A stretch of 64,000 nucleotides of DNA from Tomocerus qinae (Eukaryota; Arthropoda; Collembola; Entomobryomorpha; Tomoceridae): contig CM034546.1 of NCBI GenBank assembly GCA_020055645.1, positions 51,026,001-51,090,000 on the forward strand, written 5' to 3'. The notes beneath the pieces are model-generated. The model was not told the origin of the DNA. It saw only the letters and a list, made by a program, of their open reading frames with translations, and did not search any database. The position numbers and the translations under genes were made by a program. Below are positions 1 through 12,623 of the stretch, in pieces. Position 1 is the first letter of the stretch. Every line of letters begins with the position of its first letter.

Positions 1-1500
1 ATATAGGCATATACGCCCATTATATAAGCATATACGCTCTATGTATAGGCATATACGCCTTCTATATAAGCATATACGCCTATTATATAAGCATATACGC
101 CTATTATATAAGCATATACGCCTATTATATAAGCATATACGCCTATTATATAAGCATATACGCCTATTAAATAAGCATATACGCCTATTATTTAAGCATA
201 TACGCCTATTATATAAGCATATACGCCTAAAATATAAGCATATACGCCTAAAATATAAGCATATACGCCTATTATATAAGCATATACGCCTATTATATAA
301 GCATACGCCATTGTATAAGCATATACGCCTATTTTATAAGCACATACGTTATTTATATAGGCATATACGTTTGATAAATAGGCATATACGTCCTATATAT
401 AGGCATATACGTTTGATAAATAGGCATATACGTCCTATATATAGGCATATACGTCCTATATATACGCATATACGTCATATATATAAGCATATACGTCCTA
501 TATATAAGCATATACGTCATATATATAAGCATATACGTCCTATATATAAGCATATACGTCCTATATATAATCATATACATCCTATATATAAGCATATACG
601 TCCTATATATAATCATATACATCCTATATATAAGCATATACGTCCTATATATAAGCATATACGTCCTATATATAAGCATATACATCCTATATATAAGCAT
701 ATACGTCATATATATAAGCATATACGTCATATATATAAGCATATACGTCCTATATATAAGCATATACATCCTATATATAAGCATATACGTCCTATATATA
801 AGCATATACATCCTATATATAAGCATATACGTCCTATATATAAGCATATACGTCCTATATATAAGCATATACGTCCTATATATAAGCATATACATCCTAT
901 ATATAAGCATATACGTCATATATATAAGCATATACGTCATATATATAAGCATATACGTCCTATATATAAGCATATACATCCTATATATAAGCATATACGT
1001 CCTATATATAAGCATATACATCCTATATATAAGCATATACGTCCTATATATAAGCATATACGTCCTATATATAAGCATATACGTCCTATATATAAGCATA
1101 TACGTCCTATATATAAGCATATACGTCCTATATATAAGCATATACGTCCTATATATAAGCATATACGTCCTATATATAAGCATATACGTCCTATATATAA
1201 GCATATACGTCCTATATATAAGCATATACGTCCTATATATAAGCATATACATCCTATATATAAGCATATACGTCCTATATATAAGCATATACATCCTATA
1301 TATAAGCATATACGTCCTATATCTAAGCATATACGTCCTATATATAAGCATATACGTCCTATATATAAGGATATACGTCCTATATATAAGCATATACGTC
1401 CTATATATAAACATATACTTCCTATATATAAGCATATACTTCCTATATATAATCATATATGTCCTCTATATAAGCATATATTTAAGCATATATAACCATA
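1..1500. repeat. AT-rich 21-bp minisatellite array
   Basis: About 70 tandem copies of a 21-bp unit, GTCCTATATATAAGCATATA plus C, with older variants (GCCTATTATATAAGC...) in the first 350 bp. The array runs off the left edge, so its full length is unknown. Since 21 is a multiple of 3, it stays open in more than one frame and yields a false 484-residue heptad ORF on plus and a 367-residue one on minus. Between about 681 and 1,100 the order of unit variants repeats every 10 units (210 bp), a higher-order repeat. Past 1,500 it decays into three copies of a roughly 23-bp unit (CATATATAACATTATATAGC...) ending near 1,610. No sign that it is coding. Confidence 0.95.
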
Positions 1501-1710
1501 TATAACTGTATATATAGCTATACATAAGCATATATGAGCATATATAACATTATATAGCAGCATATATAACATTATATAGCAGCATATATAACATTATATA
1601 GCAGCATATATGTCTTATAGTGATGTATCTGTGTATGTTATATCGTGATCAGCAATACCTGTATCAATGTTGCCACTTTCTAATATTATTCTATTCTAAT
1701 GTAAATTAAA

Positions 1711-2918
1711 TTAAATTAATATGTGTTTACTGTTACATGATATAATGTCTAGTAGTGACTTTGATGTCGCAGTTGTTCGAGTGGGTTTGGTGATAAGTTG
1801 TGTTAGGTTTTGATGGGTAAAACAAGATTTAAGAGTTCTTGTGTTTAAATCATATGGTTTTATATAGTCTATGTTTAGATCGCCAATTATAAATAGTTCA
1901 CTTTTGTTGCACTCAATCTCATTTTCTAATTCAGTAAAAAAGGAAGAAGGGGTGTATTCTGGGCGGTAGATTACTAATAAGTTGATAGGTTGAAGGAAAT
2001 TTTGCTTAATAGTGATTTTGGAGGTATCTGCTGGATATTTAATAATGGAATCATGTTCAGTAATCTGCCATTTATCTTTTATGCACGTCAAAATTCCTCC
2101 TCCATTGTTTTTTCTTTCCGATTTCTATCCTTCCTTACGATCTGATATCCTGGTATATAGTACTCATTTACATCGTGGTTTTCATTTAACCATGTTTCGG
2201 TGGTTGTAAGGACATCAAAGGAGTGTTCTTCTAGTAATATACGGATGTCATCTTTTTTACTGCCTGATTTTATGTCGCGAACATTTATGTGTCCTATTTT
2301 TACTCCTTTTGTCAAGTTTTTTTAGGAATGCCGTTGGGGGCTACTACTTTTGATTTTTGGTTACAATTGCAGCAGACCCATCCCGTACTTGAACATTGTG
2401 TTGATATTCCTTCCTTTTTCAAACATGCTCTGTGATAAATGGAGTTGCATACATTGCAGGTGTAGACCACCCATTTGGTTTTTTTCTTTATTGCATAGTT
2501 TGCATAGTTTCTTACTATTTCCTCCACTTTTGCACATTTGGCATATCCAAGTGCTTATTAAGCAATTATTTCTGAATTTGTTATAGCTATCAATTTTCAT
2601 GCATGTTTTGTGATATAATTTATTACATTGTGAGCATTTGGCTGTCAGTTGATTTTTTCTTCCTTTCGCTCCATCTGGACATAGAGCACACGCGGGCCCA
2701 GGGTTAATGTAATTTACTCCACTCATCAGTAGGTATAGTAATAATAGTGATTTCGGTCTAGGTATATTTCTCACAAATAAGTATATCATTACCATGATTA
2801 GTAGTAATGAAGTCTTCTTCCAGCTTAGTTGCTTCACGCAGGCAGATAAAAATACATACGATGGTAGGGAAATGAAAGTTAGGAAGTTGTGTCGGTATGT
2901 GAGACTATAGCAAAGCAA
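1711..2918 (-). pseudogene. Decayed non-LTR retrotransposon fragment: PHD-type zinc fingers plus endonuclease
   Basis: Read on minus from 2,918: a hydrophobic N-terminal stretch, then SGVNYINPGP, resembling the 2A-like SGD(I/V)ExNPGP signal known from some LINEs. Next is a PHD-like finger (CALC...CSQC...H...C...WICQMC) and, after a frameshift near 2,475, a second finger (CNVC...YHRAC...WVCCNC). A slip in an A-run near 2,318 leads into an apurinic-type endonuclease (EEP) domain: GHINVRDIKS, TETWLN, a further frameshift near 2,090, then VIYRPEYTPSSFF, IIGDLNID, LLDIIS. Three or more frameshifts make it non-functional. It stops before the endonuclease SDH motif; the reverse transcriptase is absent, and minisatellite lies where it should be. 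The clade is not assigned; CR1/Jockey-like is a guess. Confidence 0.85.
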
Positions 2919-4525
2919 TAGTAGTACACTTTCAAGGGTAGTCGTATAGCTCCGTTTAGAAGTGTTATCGTATCTTGTATTTGCATCTCGTGATAACAGG
3001 ACATTTGTAATGATCGTGCGTATTAATTAGCATTTCAAAACCAAATTGGTTCTGCTATGTCGACCAACTTATTTAGCATTTTTTTAGTAGAGCTAGTTTT
3101 ACTTTTTACAGTCCCCTTGATTTCTTTGTGCCAGCTTGCGCACGTTTTTTGTGGAATTAAATGACATTACTGGGTAACAAAATAACCTTAGTGAAGTACC
3201 AATGAAGTTTTTGGAATTTTATTTGTTATTGCTTTGGGTAGCCTGCTGAATGAAATTGCCTCGAGTGATATGTTCCTCCTTAGCTGGGCTCACTAGTATT
3301 CGATAATCGCAGATGGAGGCGTCTTTGCTGAATGCGCGGACATTTTTGTCAAAATGAGCTATGCAATATAATACAAACTTCAAATTCCAAGTTACATCAT
3401 GACTCATCATCTCATCAGTCTCCAATATTGTTATAGGTAATTCAATTTCCGACACATCGTATTATTATCGGCCTGTAAATTATAATAAATAAATTCAATT
3501 TTAACTGTACATTGACACACCAGAAGTAGCTACATATCACTATATGAATCACCTACCGTCGTAACAATACGTATTCGTGTAGTCGTTTCATATTTCAGCG
3601 TTATAATAAACTAGTAGCTTCCAACATACACGACTAAATTTCGAAAGGTAGGCGACAGACAGGTGTATGGATATTAAATTTCGAAGTATTTACTATACGC
3701 GTTCAACATTTTGGTTGATTTTCAAATTATGATAATTAATACTAACACAGTGCAGTTTATTTTTATGTAAAATATGAACATGCGCATATTGCTTTTATGT
3801 AAACACCCCGCACCACCCGTACATACATAGATAGAAATATAGACACTTAAATATTTCAAGTCCACTATTATAACATAGATATGTAAGGGGTGAAATTGGG
3901 TACAAAGTGCAACGATCATTTCGTGATAAGTTTTACATATTTAAAAAGTATTTACATATTTCTCATTTGAATATGGTCAAAATTCCAAAAGTTCCAGCAC
4001 GGTGAACTTAAAGTTGCACTGGTGCTTAGATAGCCGATAGCGATGGACTTTGAAACAGAGAGGTGGACTTTGAACATTGAAACATAAAGCCCCAGACACA
4101 AGGTTAATGAGTGTCATTAGGTTCTATCTCTGCCTATCCGTAGCAGGCACCACCCACTACTACATCCACAAAGGGGATGTCTTTCTTTTGAAAATCCAAT
4201 TCAAAATTCATTACTGCTTTGTCTGCCGTCCGAGTCGGTTGTTTCAAATTTTTTGTCTGCCACTACTTGCGACAAATTGAGAGTCAGATTTCTAAATCAC
4301 ATTTTTCTTCCTTCACGTGACCGTCTTTGTTCTCGTTGCATACTCCGCTGCCTTTATTTTAACCTTCAGGACTTCGTGAAATATCGGTAATACTTTTAAA
4401 GAAGGCTTTAATAAGTAACTCTCAAAAAATTTGTGTTAATTTTGAAAGTTTGTAACAAATTTTAATAATTACAATTCTTCGTTTACAGATAGCTTCTTTG
4501 GATCTTCACTTCATAGCTGTTCAGT
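2919..4525. other. Intergenic, no supported gene
   Basis: AT-rich DNA with only short open frames. A 78-codon frame on minus at 3,219-3,455 has no recognisable motif and no splice context, so it is not called. A short motif near 3,608 (TTTCGAAAGGTAGGCGACA) is loosely repeated near 7,120, suggesting remnants of a dispersed repeat. The last 100 bp or so should hold the promoter and 5' leader of the gene starting at 4,526. Confidence 0.6.
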
Positions 4526-5773
4526 ATGAATTCATCCAAGAGGGACTCCTTGAAAAGGAAAGCTTCGCAGGAAATGGACGAAGAAATAGAGAAGCGGTTG
4601 CCAAAAATGTAAGTTTTTCAATTTTATAATTTTCGTTGACTTGAATTCCGTTTTGGGCTAAAAGTACTTAATTGTGTTAAAATTGTAATATAAACTTATG
4701 CTTGTTACAGGCCAATTCTGTCCCTGGCTCGAAGGCTGAAGGTAGAATTTTTCACAATGCAGGCCAATGCAAATCCATCTTCTGGATACGGAGCTCCAGG
4801 AAGTGAATCTTGGCTAGTTGGGGTCGTCGAATTTCTGAATCAGAAGACTGTCACTTCAGATGTTGTCAAATATTGGTTGAACATGGACCCATCGCTATTT
4901 CAGGTAACAATCTCATCAGGCAGGATGCACATCTTATGGGTTTGGTTACTTAAATGCTGTCTTCATCATAGGTATGCTATTATAACAATATCGAAAAAAG
5001 GTTTTTTTTAAAATTATTACATAATTTATTTCAATTCTTCAAAATATTAGCGAATTCATTTACTTCTATCATGTAGAAACGATTTGCATTTTTTGCATTC
5101 AAGATTCATATTACATCTTTATATTCTGAATGTATTTTAATTTCTGCTTCGATTATGTACTATATAGGATTCTCCAATTGGGGTAACCAGGTCAAATACT
5201 TCTGCTTCGTATACTTACGAGCGTAAATACCGTGCAAGTTGGTACACCTTCTTCAATGAAGGATCCAGGAAGATTCTCCAGGAGAACAACACTGCAAATG
5301 CATCCGAAGCCCCAACATCCTCCCAATCTCTACTTTTGGATCTAACTTGCTATGAATCCATCGATGACATGGTCGACTCAGATGAAAATCTGGCTCCAGA
5401 AGATTCCAACCGAAATATTGAAACAGAAGTTGTCAAGCCGCGCGCAGAGGAAACTTTTCTAGATAAAGACACCACAGAAGATACCGAAGATTCAAAGATA
5501 TCCTCGAAACCTGACCCAGTGGATCCTACTTCTCATGAAGCCTTCAACTACACTGGCCAACCAAATCAAAACTCTCCAAATGACAACGAACGTGTGGGTG
5601 GAGAAGATGTGCAGCCACTAATCCAAAATAACGCCCCATGGCCACGACCAATCAAAATAGAAGAATTAGACCCATTTATCGAATTTCATGATGTCTGGCA
5701 GAGGAACCCTGAGAATGACGACCCAATCGGAATTGTCGATTTTCAGCTGCAGCAAATCGAGGATCAACATTGA
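4526..5773 (+). CDS. Unrecognised 293-residue protein with acidic C-terminal half
   Basis: Three exons join in frame: 4,526-4,608, 4,711-4,903 and 5,168-5,773, all with GT-AG boundaries and matching phase. The start is the first ATG, in CAGTATGAATTC, followed by a basic stretch (KRDSLKRKASQE) that could be a nuclear localisation signal. The middle is helical and aromatic (WLVGVVEFLNQ, VVKYWLNMDPSLF, YERKYRASWYTFFNEGSRKI) and might be a small DNA- or protein-binding fold. From about residue 150 the protein is rich in Asp, Glu, Ser, Thr and Pro and looks disordered, ending in FQLQQIEDQH. I recognise no family. Codon use and splice sites look like those of an active gene. A nuclear regulatory role is only a guess. 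Confidence 0.75.
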
Positions 5774-7362
5774 AAATGTAAATGAAGAAGGTGATAAGAA
5801 AAATTGAGGAGGCAGCATACCATACTTCTAATTTATGATACCCACTTAACTTTTGTTTAGAAAAGCAAGCTTTTTCAATTTGATGTATTGAGGGAATGAG
5901 ATTTAGGATTATATTTACACTACGTTCCAATGATTCAAAGCTATGCTTAACATTATTTAATTTTGTTGTCTCAGTTTTTGTTTAACTTTATTTGGTATTA
6001 GTTATTAAGTTACTAGTGAGTAAGTAAGTAAGTGATTATGGCAAGATGAATGAATTTATACTACATTTTTATTGTTTTCCAATGTTGTTTATTTTTTCAT
6101 TGTAATTAATTGAGCTTTGGCCAGGCATTGATTATATTTTGTAATTGTGGTGACGATAATTCAATCAATTCAGTATTAGTGATAGATAGATAAATAAATT
6201 AGTATTTTCACACAATATTTATCTATGTGTAAGCTTTTGTTGTGCACTTTTTCTCTTAATCATGAATTTCATATGAAAATAGAATAACGCAAGATTGAGT
6301 CTACTTTAAACGCGATTACTTCAATGCAACAATCAGTTTGTTTACGATTTTTAACCTTTTATGATAAAGAAAACTTAATTAATAGAGATTAAGAAGGACT
6401 TGCTTACAAATTCCCCTACACATACGTTCAACGTGGAAGTAATTCTGCCAAGGCCCTAAGTTAATTTTGTGATTTTCTTGCCGATCCATTGAAGTTAGAC
6501 CAATCTCGAGCTTTAACACAATAATATTATTTATAGTCATTCAAAATTTCATTATATTATATATATTAAACGAGTTTAAATTTTCGCTGAGTTAATTAGT
6601 TGGTTAGCACCATCAACATTAAGATCCAAAGACAGACTTAATAATAACATAATAGTTACATAATAACAATTGCATATTTAGTTAGTTTTATCTTAACACC
6701 TTATAAAAGAGAATTGAAAGGCACTCCGATTTCATAATATGGCAATATGTACTGCGTAACTGCGTATTTTTGCTTAAGTCTGCTCCCTCTTAGCACTACA
6801 TTAAATTAAATCAAAACCAAAAGGCCAAATTATTAATTCACAACAAAGTCAGAGTTTAATAAAACATTTCGATGGACTTCCCAATTTCCCACTTCATAAC
6901 ATGGATAGGTATACCATATCTATTTGAGCAGAAAATTTTCCGGCGCTGCAAAATTACACTTCTGCTTAATACTTAATAATTTCCTATACTTAAGATTATC
7001 TTTTCAAAATTGTGCCTTTTATATAATGCCCTAGTATTACATAAAACAATAAAATTCCATATGGGATTGCATTTAACATTTAACAATTTATACTAATAGC
7101 TCCCAGCATACGCGACTCAATTTCGAAAGGCAACAACACGGTTTTGATAACAACCAATCTGATAAAAAGCTGTAAGCCAAACTTAATTATTTGTTGTACT
7201 TATATAAATCAAATTACAAATGAATTTCTGCAACTTTATCACATAGTTTATTCAATACGCTAATACAGTCATCCAAAAAGACTTAGACGTTTTACCAATA
7301 AAGAATTTACAAAGTAGAGTAAAATTAAATCGACAAATTCGATTTTCCAGCAAATTTTTGTT
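5774..7362. other. 3' flank of the unknown gene and AT-rich intergenic DNA
   Basis: The 3' untranslated region of the upstream gene probably ends near 6,190-6,200, where AAATAAAT-type polyadenylation signals occur. The rest is AT-rich with no open frame of note and no repeat boundary I can define. Confidence 0.5.
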
Positions 7363-7947
7363 TTATCCGGCCTTAACATTGTCTAAATGAGGCTTGCGCC
7401 CTTGGAAATTACCCGGTGGGGCATATTGAGCACAAACGAAAGCCCTCTTTCCTTTATATGCAATTCCGATGCCTAACTTCTGCGAACTTTTCCAGACGAC
7501 TTGAGTGAAATGTCCAACAGCTTTGCCATTTTTGCTCGTACCCCGATTGTAATCGTAATCTTTCTTCTCCTCATACCATCTTCGGATCGAGTCTTTCACA
7601 GCTTCTGATTTAGACCCGAAAGCTCCAGACAGGTTCTCCCCGTAACCATTTCGATTTTTAGTGTGCGACAGTACCCATGAATTCCCGTTGTTTATTCCTA
7701 TATGCCGATTTGCACATTGCTGAGCTTGTGCGTTCAGCTACACAAAATATGGAAATTCTAAGAGCCAAATAAAGAAGTTCGAATTGTTCTATCTGCCATA
7801 TTTACTTACAGCATTGTCGAGTCTCAAAGGTGGCGATCCATGGGCCGCTCGGTATTTATTGTGCAAATTTAAAGCATCTTGTTTCCAATCGGCGCTGACC
7901 ACACCCCAAAGATGAAGCAGTCCAATGCTTAGCAAAAGAACTTTCAT
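7363..7947 (-). CDS. Secreted CAP-superfamily (GAPR-1/SCP-like) protein
   Basis: Two exons on minus, 7,947-7,810 and 7,737-7,363, join in phase 0 to give 170 residues. The N-terminus MKVLLLSIGLLHLWGVVSA is a clear signal peptide. The CAP domain starts at once (ALNLHNKYRAAHGSPPLRLD) and carries the GENLSG segment, the CAP1 signature GHFTQVVW and the CAP2-like CAQYAPPGNF. The classical CAP cavity residues, including His of the first helix and His of GHFTQ, are present. The length fits single-domain CAP proteins without a cysteine-rich tail. Members are secreted or membrane-associated lipid-binding proteins; some act in immunity or venom, which cannot be judged here. It stands alone, with no tandem relatives. 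Confidence 0.93.
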
Positions 7948-9362
7948 GCTAACGGTTGTAATCTGAATAATATTATCAAATTAAAAAATAATTATATTAA
8001 TAGACCCTGCAATAATTTGACTTTAATCTTTTTCACAACTCAATTAATAACGTCAACTCAAAATGTTTTTAAAGTTGTATGCTCAATCTACTCAGGTAGG
8101 TTCCATTCAAAATTTTTAACTCACCTAGTGAAATGATTGATTCAGTAGAAGTCTACGAACGTAGCTAAAACCGTTTCAAAATCGTGTATGAGAAAACGTG
8201 CCCAGATTCTACATTTTATACTGATTGGAGCGGAAAACTTCCACTTCTTTTTACTAGTTTGTGGTCATTTAATATGAGTTGTATTACATAACTTTATCCT
8301 CATATGAGTAGTGCAAAAGACACATTGAATTTCCTATACATTATCGTTCAAGCGCAAAGCTGGTAATTAAAAATAAATTACAGAAAATTAAACGCATCGT
8401 TGTTGTTGAATGATATGAATAAATATTTGTAAGAGAAAAATTTGTTCTCAGAACTCTTTACATATGAAACAGGAAGGAAAACCGCAAAGAAATGAAGACA
8501 TTTGGCTCCATTCTGCTTATATCATTTCTGCTATCAGAATGATTTTGTTGATACTGTAAACGAGTGTATATGTCCAAAAAATTAAAGACGTCGTGATATA
8601 TTTATAAGCATTGCTACAAGGAAAGTTATTTAGAAGAAAACAGAACGGGTATGAATGGCATTGTTACTTATTCATACATTTTAGTAGGTATGTGATTAAT
8701 CTGTTTAACCTACAAGTAGTTCCTAAAATAAATATAAATATGTGTACTGTAAATGTAGTTCCTTTTATGGCCGTTGAACTTTGAACTTTTTAATAGTTCC
8801 ACACGTCTCACGTGTCGTTGTATTATTATTTCATGTTCTCTAAGCAGTTAAGAAGCCTTAATATTCTTTTGTATAAAATATTATATATAAAACGATATAA
8901 AACATAATATAATGTATTTGTAATTACGAAATAATACCCATTATGGGTATCGAATACCTTAATCGCCTATAACACAAATTCTCAAACTATTACTTTTATC
9001 ATGTAAATCCCTGCTTGTAATATTATATCTATCAGATCAGAATAGTACTTGATTTAATACTTGTAAACCAAAGTTAGATTATGGGATATCATTTTGATGG
9101 ATCATTTTATTACTGCTTGTTTGCGGAATGTTCAAAGGTGTACTCATATTCGCCGATTCATATTAACTTTTATCTTGGATGGACGGCATATTAGTATTGG
9201 TGTCAGAAATCAAAGCTATCCGATTAATTATTTTTATTATTGAATTTGTTCATCAGTCAGACGGATTAATGAAGTTATTGGAAATTGGTTAGCTGTGTCT
9301 ACACCTTTATTCGGTTATTTACTCCAATTGGTGTGATGGTTTAAGTTTTATAGGGAAACATA
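7948..9362. other. Intergenic between CAP gene and GT92 gene
   Basis: Divergent promoter region: CAP is read leftward and GT92 rightward. It holds AT-rich DNA and no supported gene. Short frames antisense to the first GT92 exon are shadows. Confidence 0.5.
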
Positions 9363-12300
9363 ATGGATTTCAAACTTTTAAACTCCAAATTGAACATACT
9401 TGTTATTTTAGGGTTAGTCACATTATTTAGTTTGATAATATTTTCCAGTAAATTATCAGCAAGAAGACATAATTTTAATATTTTACTAGTCGAACCAGTT
9501 CGAAAAGTAGAATCAGACACACAGTTAGTAAATAAAGGTATCCAGTTTGTACAAAATGTGCCACCTGCTCCGTTTATACTTGGCAATAACAAAAGGTCTC
9601 CCAGATTTAAAAATCAAACGTGTGCTCATTTTCCTTCGATTTACAGATTAGAATTTAGTGCGACCATTTGGCAGGTAATTTAATAGATCATAAACTGTAA
9701 TAACATGGTACACGCCTGAAAAACAAATAATTAATTTGTAATTTTAAGACTGACTTTTATTTTTTGATATTGACTATTTGCTGTTGATTTCCTTATCGTC
9801 ATTTCCATATCATTATCCCAAGTAGGTACAGAAGGAAAAAGATTGGACATTTTTCTTATTTGGAGCGTATTGGGACAAAAGATTTAATTCCGTTCGGGTT
9901 CTCACTTTAGTTGACAGACTACATCAGCATATTAGTAAGACTTACTGTCAAGTATGGTTTGCCAATTCACCTCAGCCGACGATAACTGAAGTTATTAAAC
10001 AGCTTGTTTATTATTTATTTAATATTTTATGCATATTCATGTTGAATTCTAAATAAATTGATATAATTAAAATATATAGTCAAAAAGTGTATACATTTTA
10101 ATTAGAAAATAATCAGATAATATTTATAGGTGGACCGCTACGATTACATTTGGTTTAAAGATAGATTGAATGTTGTGGACGGAGAACTTCAGCCATACTT
10201 ACTAAATTGTGGGTTTCCAAAAAATTATAGCGGTAATGTAAGTTAATACAATTGGGACCGTTGTGATAAATTCTTTTCACCTATAACTTGGTAAATATTT
10301 TTGTTTCAATAATTTCTCAAAACTTTTCAGGTCCCCACGTCAGTATCAATAGTTTCATCTCCCTGTCAATACGCCACAAATAATTTAAAGGTACACTTTG
10401 ACAAACCTCTTGTAAAAGAAAAGGTCGCAGTGTGTGCCAAGGGATTAAGTTTCTATCGCAAAGATTGGTCTGTACGGCTAGTAGAGTGGATTGAATTATT
10501 AAAAATCATGGGCGTTTCCAAAATTATTCTGTACGACCTTCAAAATCATCGTAATGTAAACAAGGTAAATATGCGAGTAGAATTTACTAAGCAGTAGGCT
10601 TAAATTGCAAATTATTCTATTTTAATTTGTCACAATAATATAGGAATTATTTTGATAATATGCGTTATACATGTATATTTTCTAAATATACGATCGCAGG
10701 TATTGAAATATTACACAGAGGCAAATTACACCGAAGTGTTGCCTCTAACTCATCCTTCTGGAATACCAAATGAGCCGTACCTACGAGACCTTTATTTGAA
10801 AACAGATATAACTACGGTAAATAATATTATTTTTCTCAAATTCAATATAATATAATTTTCATATGGGGAATAATATCAACATTTTAACTTTAGCAAGCAA
10901 GAGCGAGAAAACGTCAACAGGAAATGATACCATTAAATGATTGCTTGTATAGAAATATGTTTAAATATGAATACATTGCCTTCCTAGACACTGACGAAGT
11001 AAGATATTTATCTTTATTTTGAGTTACTAAAGTTAATGTAGTTGCTTTTCTATTCGGCTGTATCCTAACCACATTTAACTAAGTAGTGTACAATGTAATG
11101 ACAATGAGACTGGTACATGTTTCTTATTGCCTAAAATATGGATAACTTATATTATTAATATTAAAAACTTTTATTAAATAGAATTAGAAATATCCAAAAA
11201 TAGAAATGCTTATCAACACATTTTTATATATTAACTATATAGATAATTATTCCTCACAATGGAGCAAATAATTGGATTGATTTCCTTGAAGATTTGGAGA
11301 ATATTTATGAAATAAAGTCTCCACATTTCTTTACATTTCTCGACTACATCTTTTCTACACTTGACATACCTGATAAACTCAAAGAAGAAGAAAAGATTCC
11401 AACTTATCTTCACACATTACGGGTATGTATTACTACTACTGCACGGAAAAAAATATTTTAGTATGCAGATGTACTAAAACGTATTTTAACGGGGATATTC
11501 TGCCTTCTAGTACTAGTACGGAAATGTGCGTATTCATTTTTAAAAATAGTAGGTATTAAAAGTTCGTTTAGTACAGATTTACTGACACTAAATGCTACAA
11601 ACATGATATCTTAATACGTCAGCATACTTCAAAGATTTTAAATACATTCATACTTGCATACAATACGTAAAATTGGTTCAATACGTATACGTACGTATGT
11701 TCAATGTATATGCACCACGATCTTTCAGTATGAATGTCATACTGGTACTAAAAGGCAGGTATTTAAGTTTATAACTTAGGCCATATTAAAACTAAGTACA
11801 TTTCACATCGAAATCCAATACATGCGCATTAACAACGGTTAAAGAAGAACGAGTACAACCAAAACAGGTACTCTTTCATAAGAATATTGATTGGTGGTGA
11901 AGTGGTAGGTAACTGGGATATAGATGTAAGAGGGTTGAGGTTCGAGTCTCGGTCAAGGCATTTTTTTTTAAAAATTGGTATATAATCTCAGTACGGATGC
12001 GTACTAAAGATTTGGTCATTTGTTTTCACTTAAGTACATTTGTGCTTGAATTAAATACTTATAATAATATCAATAAAATGGGAATGTATCGAAATGAACC
12101 AGTACGCATGCCGTTCGGAATCTACATGGGGACCGCTCTTGACCCAAAATTCTATACGTACGTACTCACTTTTGAATACATTCGTATAAGATTGCAATAC
12201 GCATTTTTTTCCGTGTGATGCATAAATTTATAACAATTGTGAAAACGTCTTTCACCAAAGTATTAATTAATGTCTCTTTTTAGTCAAGTGTATTTAAATT

Positions 12301-12623
12301 AGTAATATAATTTCATTTTATTCTCAAAATCTTTCTTGCAGCACACCGAAAGATTGCATGATCCAAAACCACAGAAAATTGGAGTTAAATGTATATTTCG
12401 ACCTGAAGATATTCTTTATTCTCGGCATCATCACCAAACTTGCATTAAAAGGTGTAATAACATTATCGTAAATACTACTCTTGGATATTTGCATCACTAC
12501 TCTTCCAGCGGCCCGAATTCAAAAAGTAGAAACTACACGACTGATCGTCAAACATGGAAATGGAAAGATTTACTCATAAAAAATTCAAATGCAGTATTAG
12601 ATGCTCTAGAATTCTTTTCCTAA
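9363..12623 (+). CDS. Glycosyltransferase family 92 (DUF23) protein, Golgi type II membrane enzyme
   Basis: Eight exons join without a phase error: 9,363-9,674, 9,826-10,005, 10,130-10,237, 10,331-10,564, 10,700-10,816, 10,894-10,998, 11,243-11,422 and 12,342-12,623, giving about 505 residues. Residues 11-27 (LNILVILGLVTLFSLII) form a signal anchor, as in Golgi transferases. GT92 hallmarks appear in order: VCAKGLSFYRKDWSVRLVEW, then KIILYDLQNHRNVNKVLKYY, the DxD-like FLDTDE split by intron 6 just before IIIPHNGANNW, and near the C-terminus GYLHHYSSSG. Family members (for example C. elegans GALT-1) add galactose to fucose on N-glycans; the substrate here is unknown. Exon 2 could start 6 bp later, at 9,832, in the same frame. 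Intron 7 contains a transposon. The gene looks intact. Confidence 0.92.
11441..12218. mobile_element. MITE-like element in GT92 intron 7, with a tRNA-like B-box segment
   Basis: The ends are short inverted repeats, GCACGGAAAAAAATA on the left and ATTTTTTTCCGTGTG on the right, both followed inward by GTATGC/GCAATACG-type sequence. The inside has no transposase. Near 11,890-11,960 a segment with GTGGTGAAGTGGTAGG and GGTTCGAGTCTC, then a T-run, resembles A and B boxes of an RNA polymerase III promoter. It does not fold as a proper tRNA. No exact target duplication was found. Confidence 0.55.

Noticed and set aside
41..1495. 484-residue frame of KHIRPIY repeats
   Set aside because: Same effect from the AT-rich 21-bp array; the opposite strand is open too.
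1..1500. CRISPR array
   Set aside because: Direct tandem repeats with no spacers, in a eukaryotic sequence.
3219..3455. 78-residue frame on minus
   Set aside because: No motif, no splice partners, no supporting context.
11890..11965. A tRNA gene
   Set aside because: B-box-like sequence is present, but acceptor and T stems do not pair.
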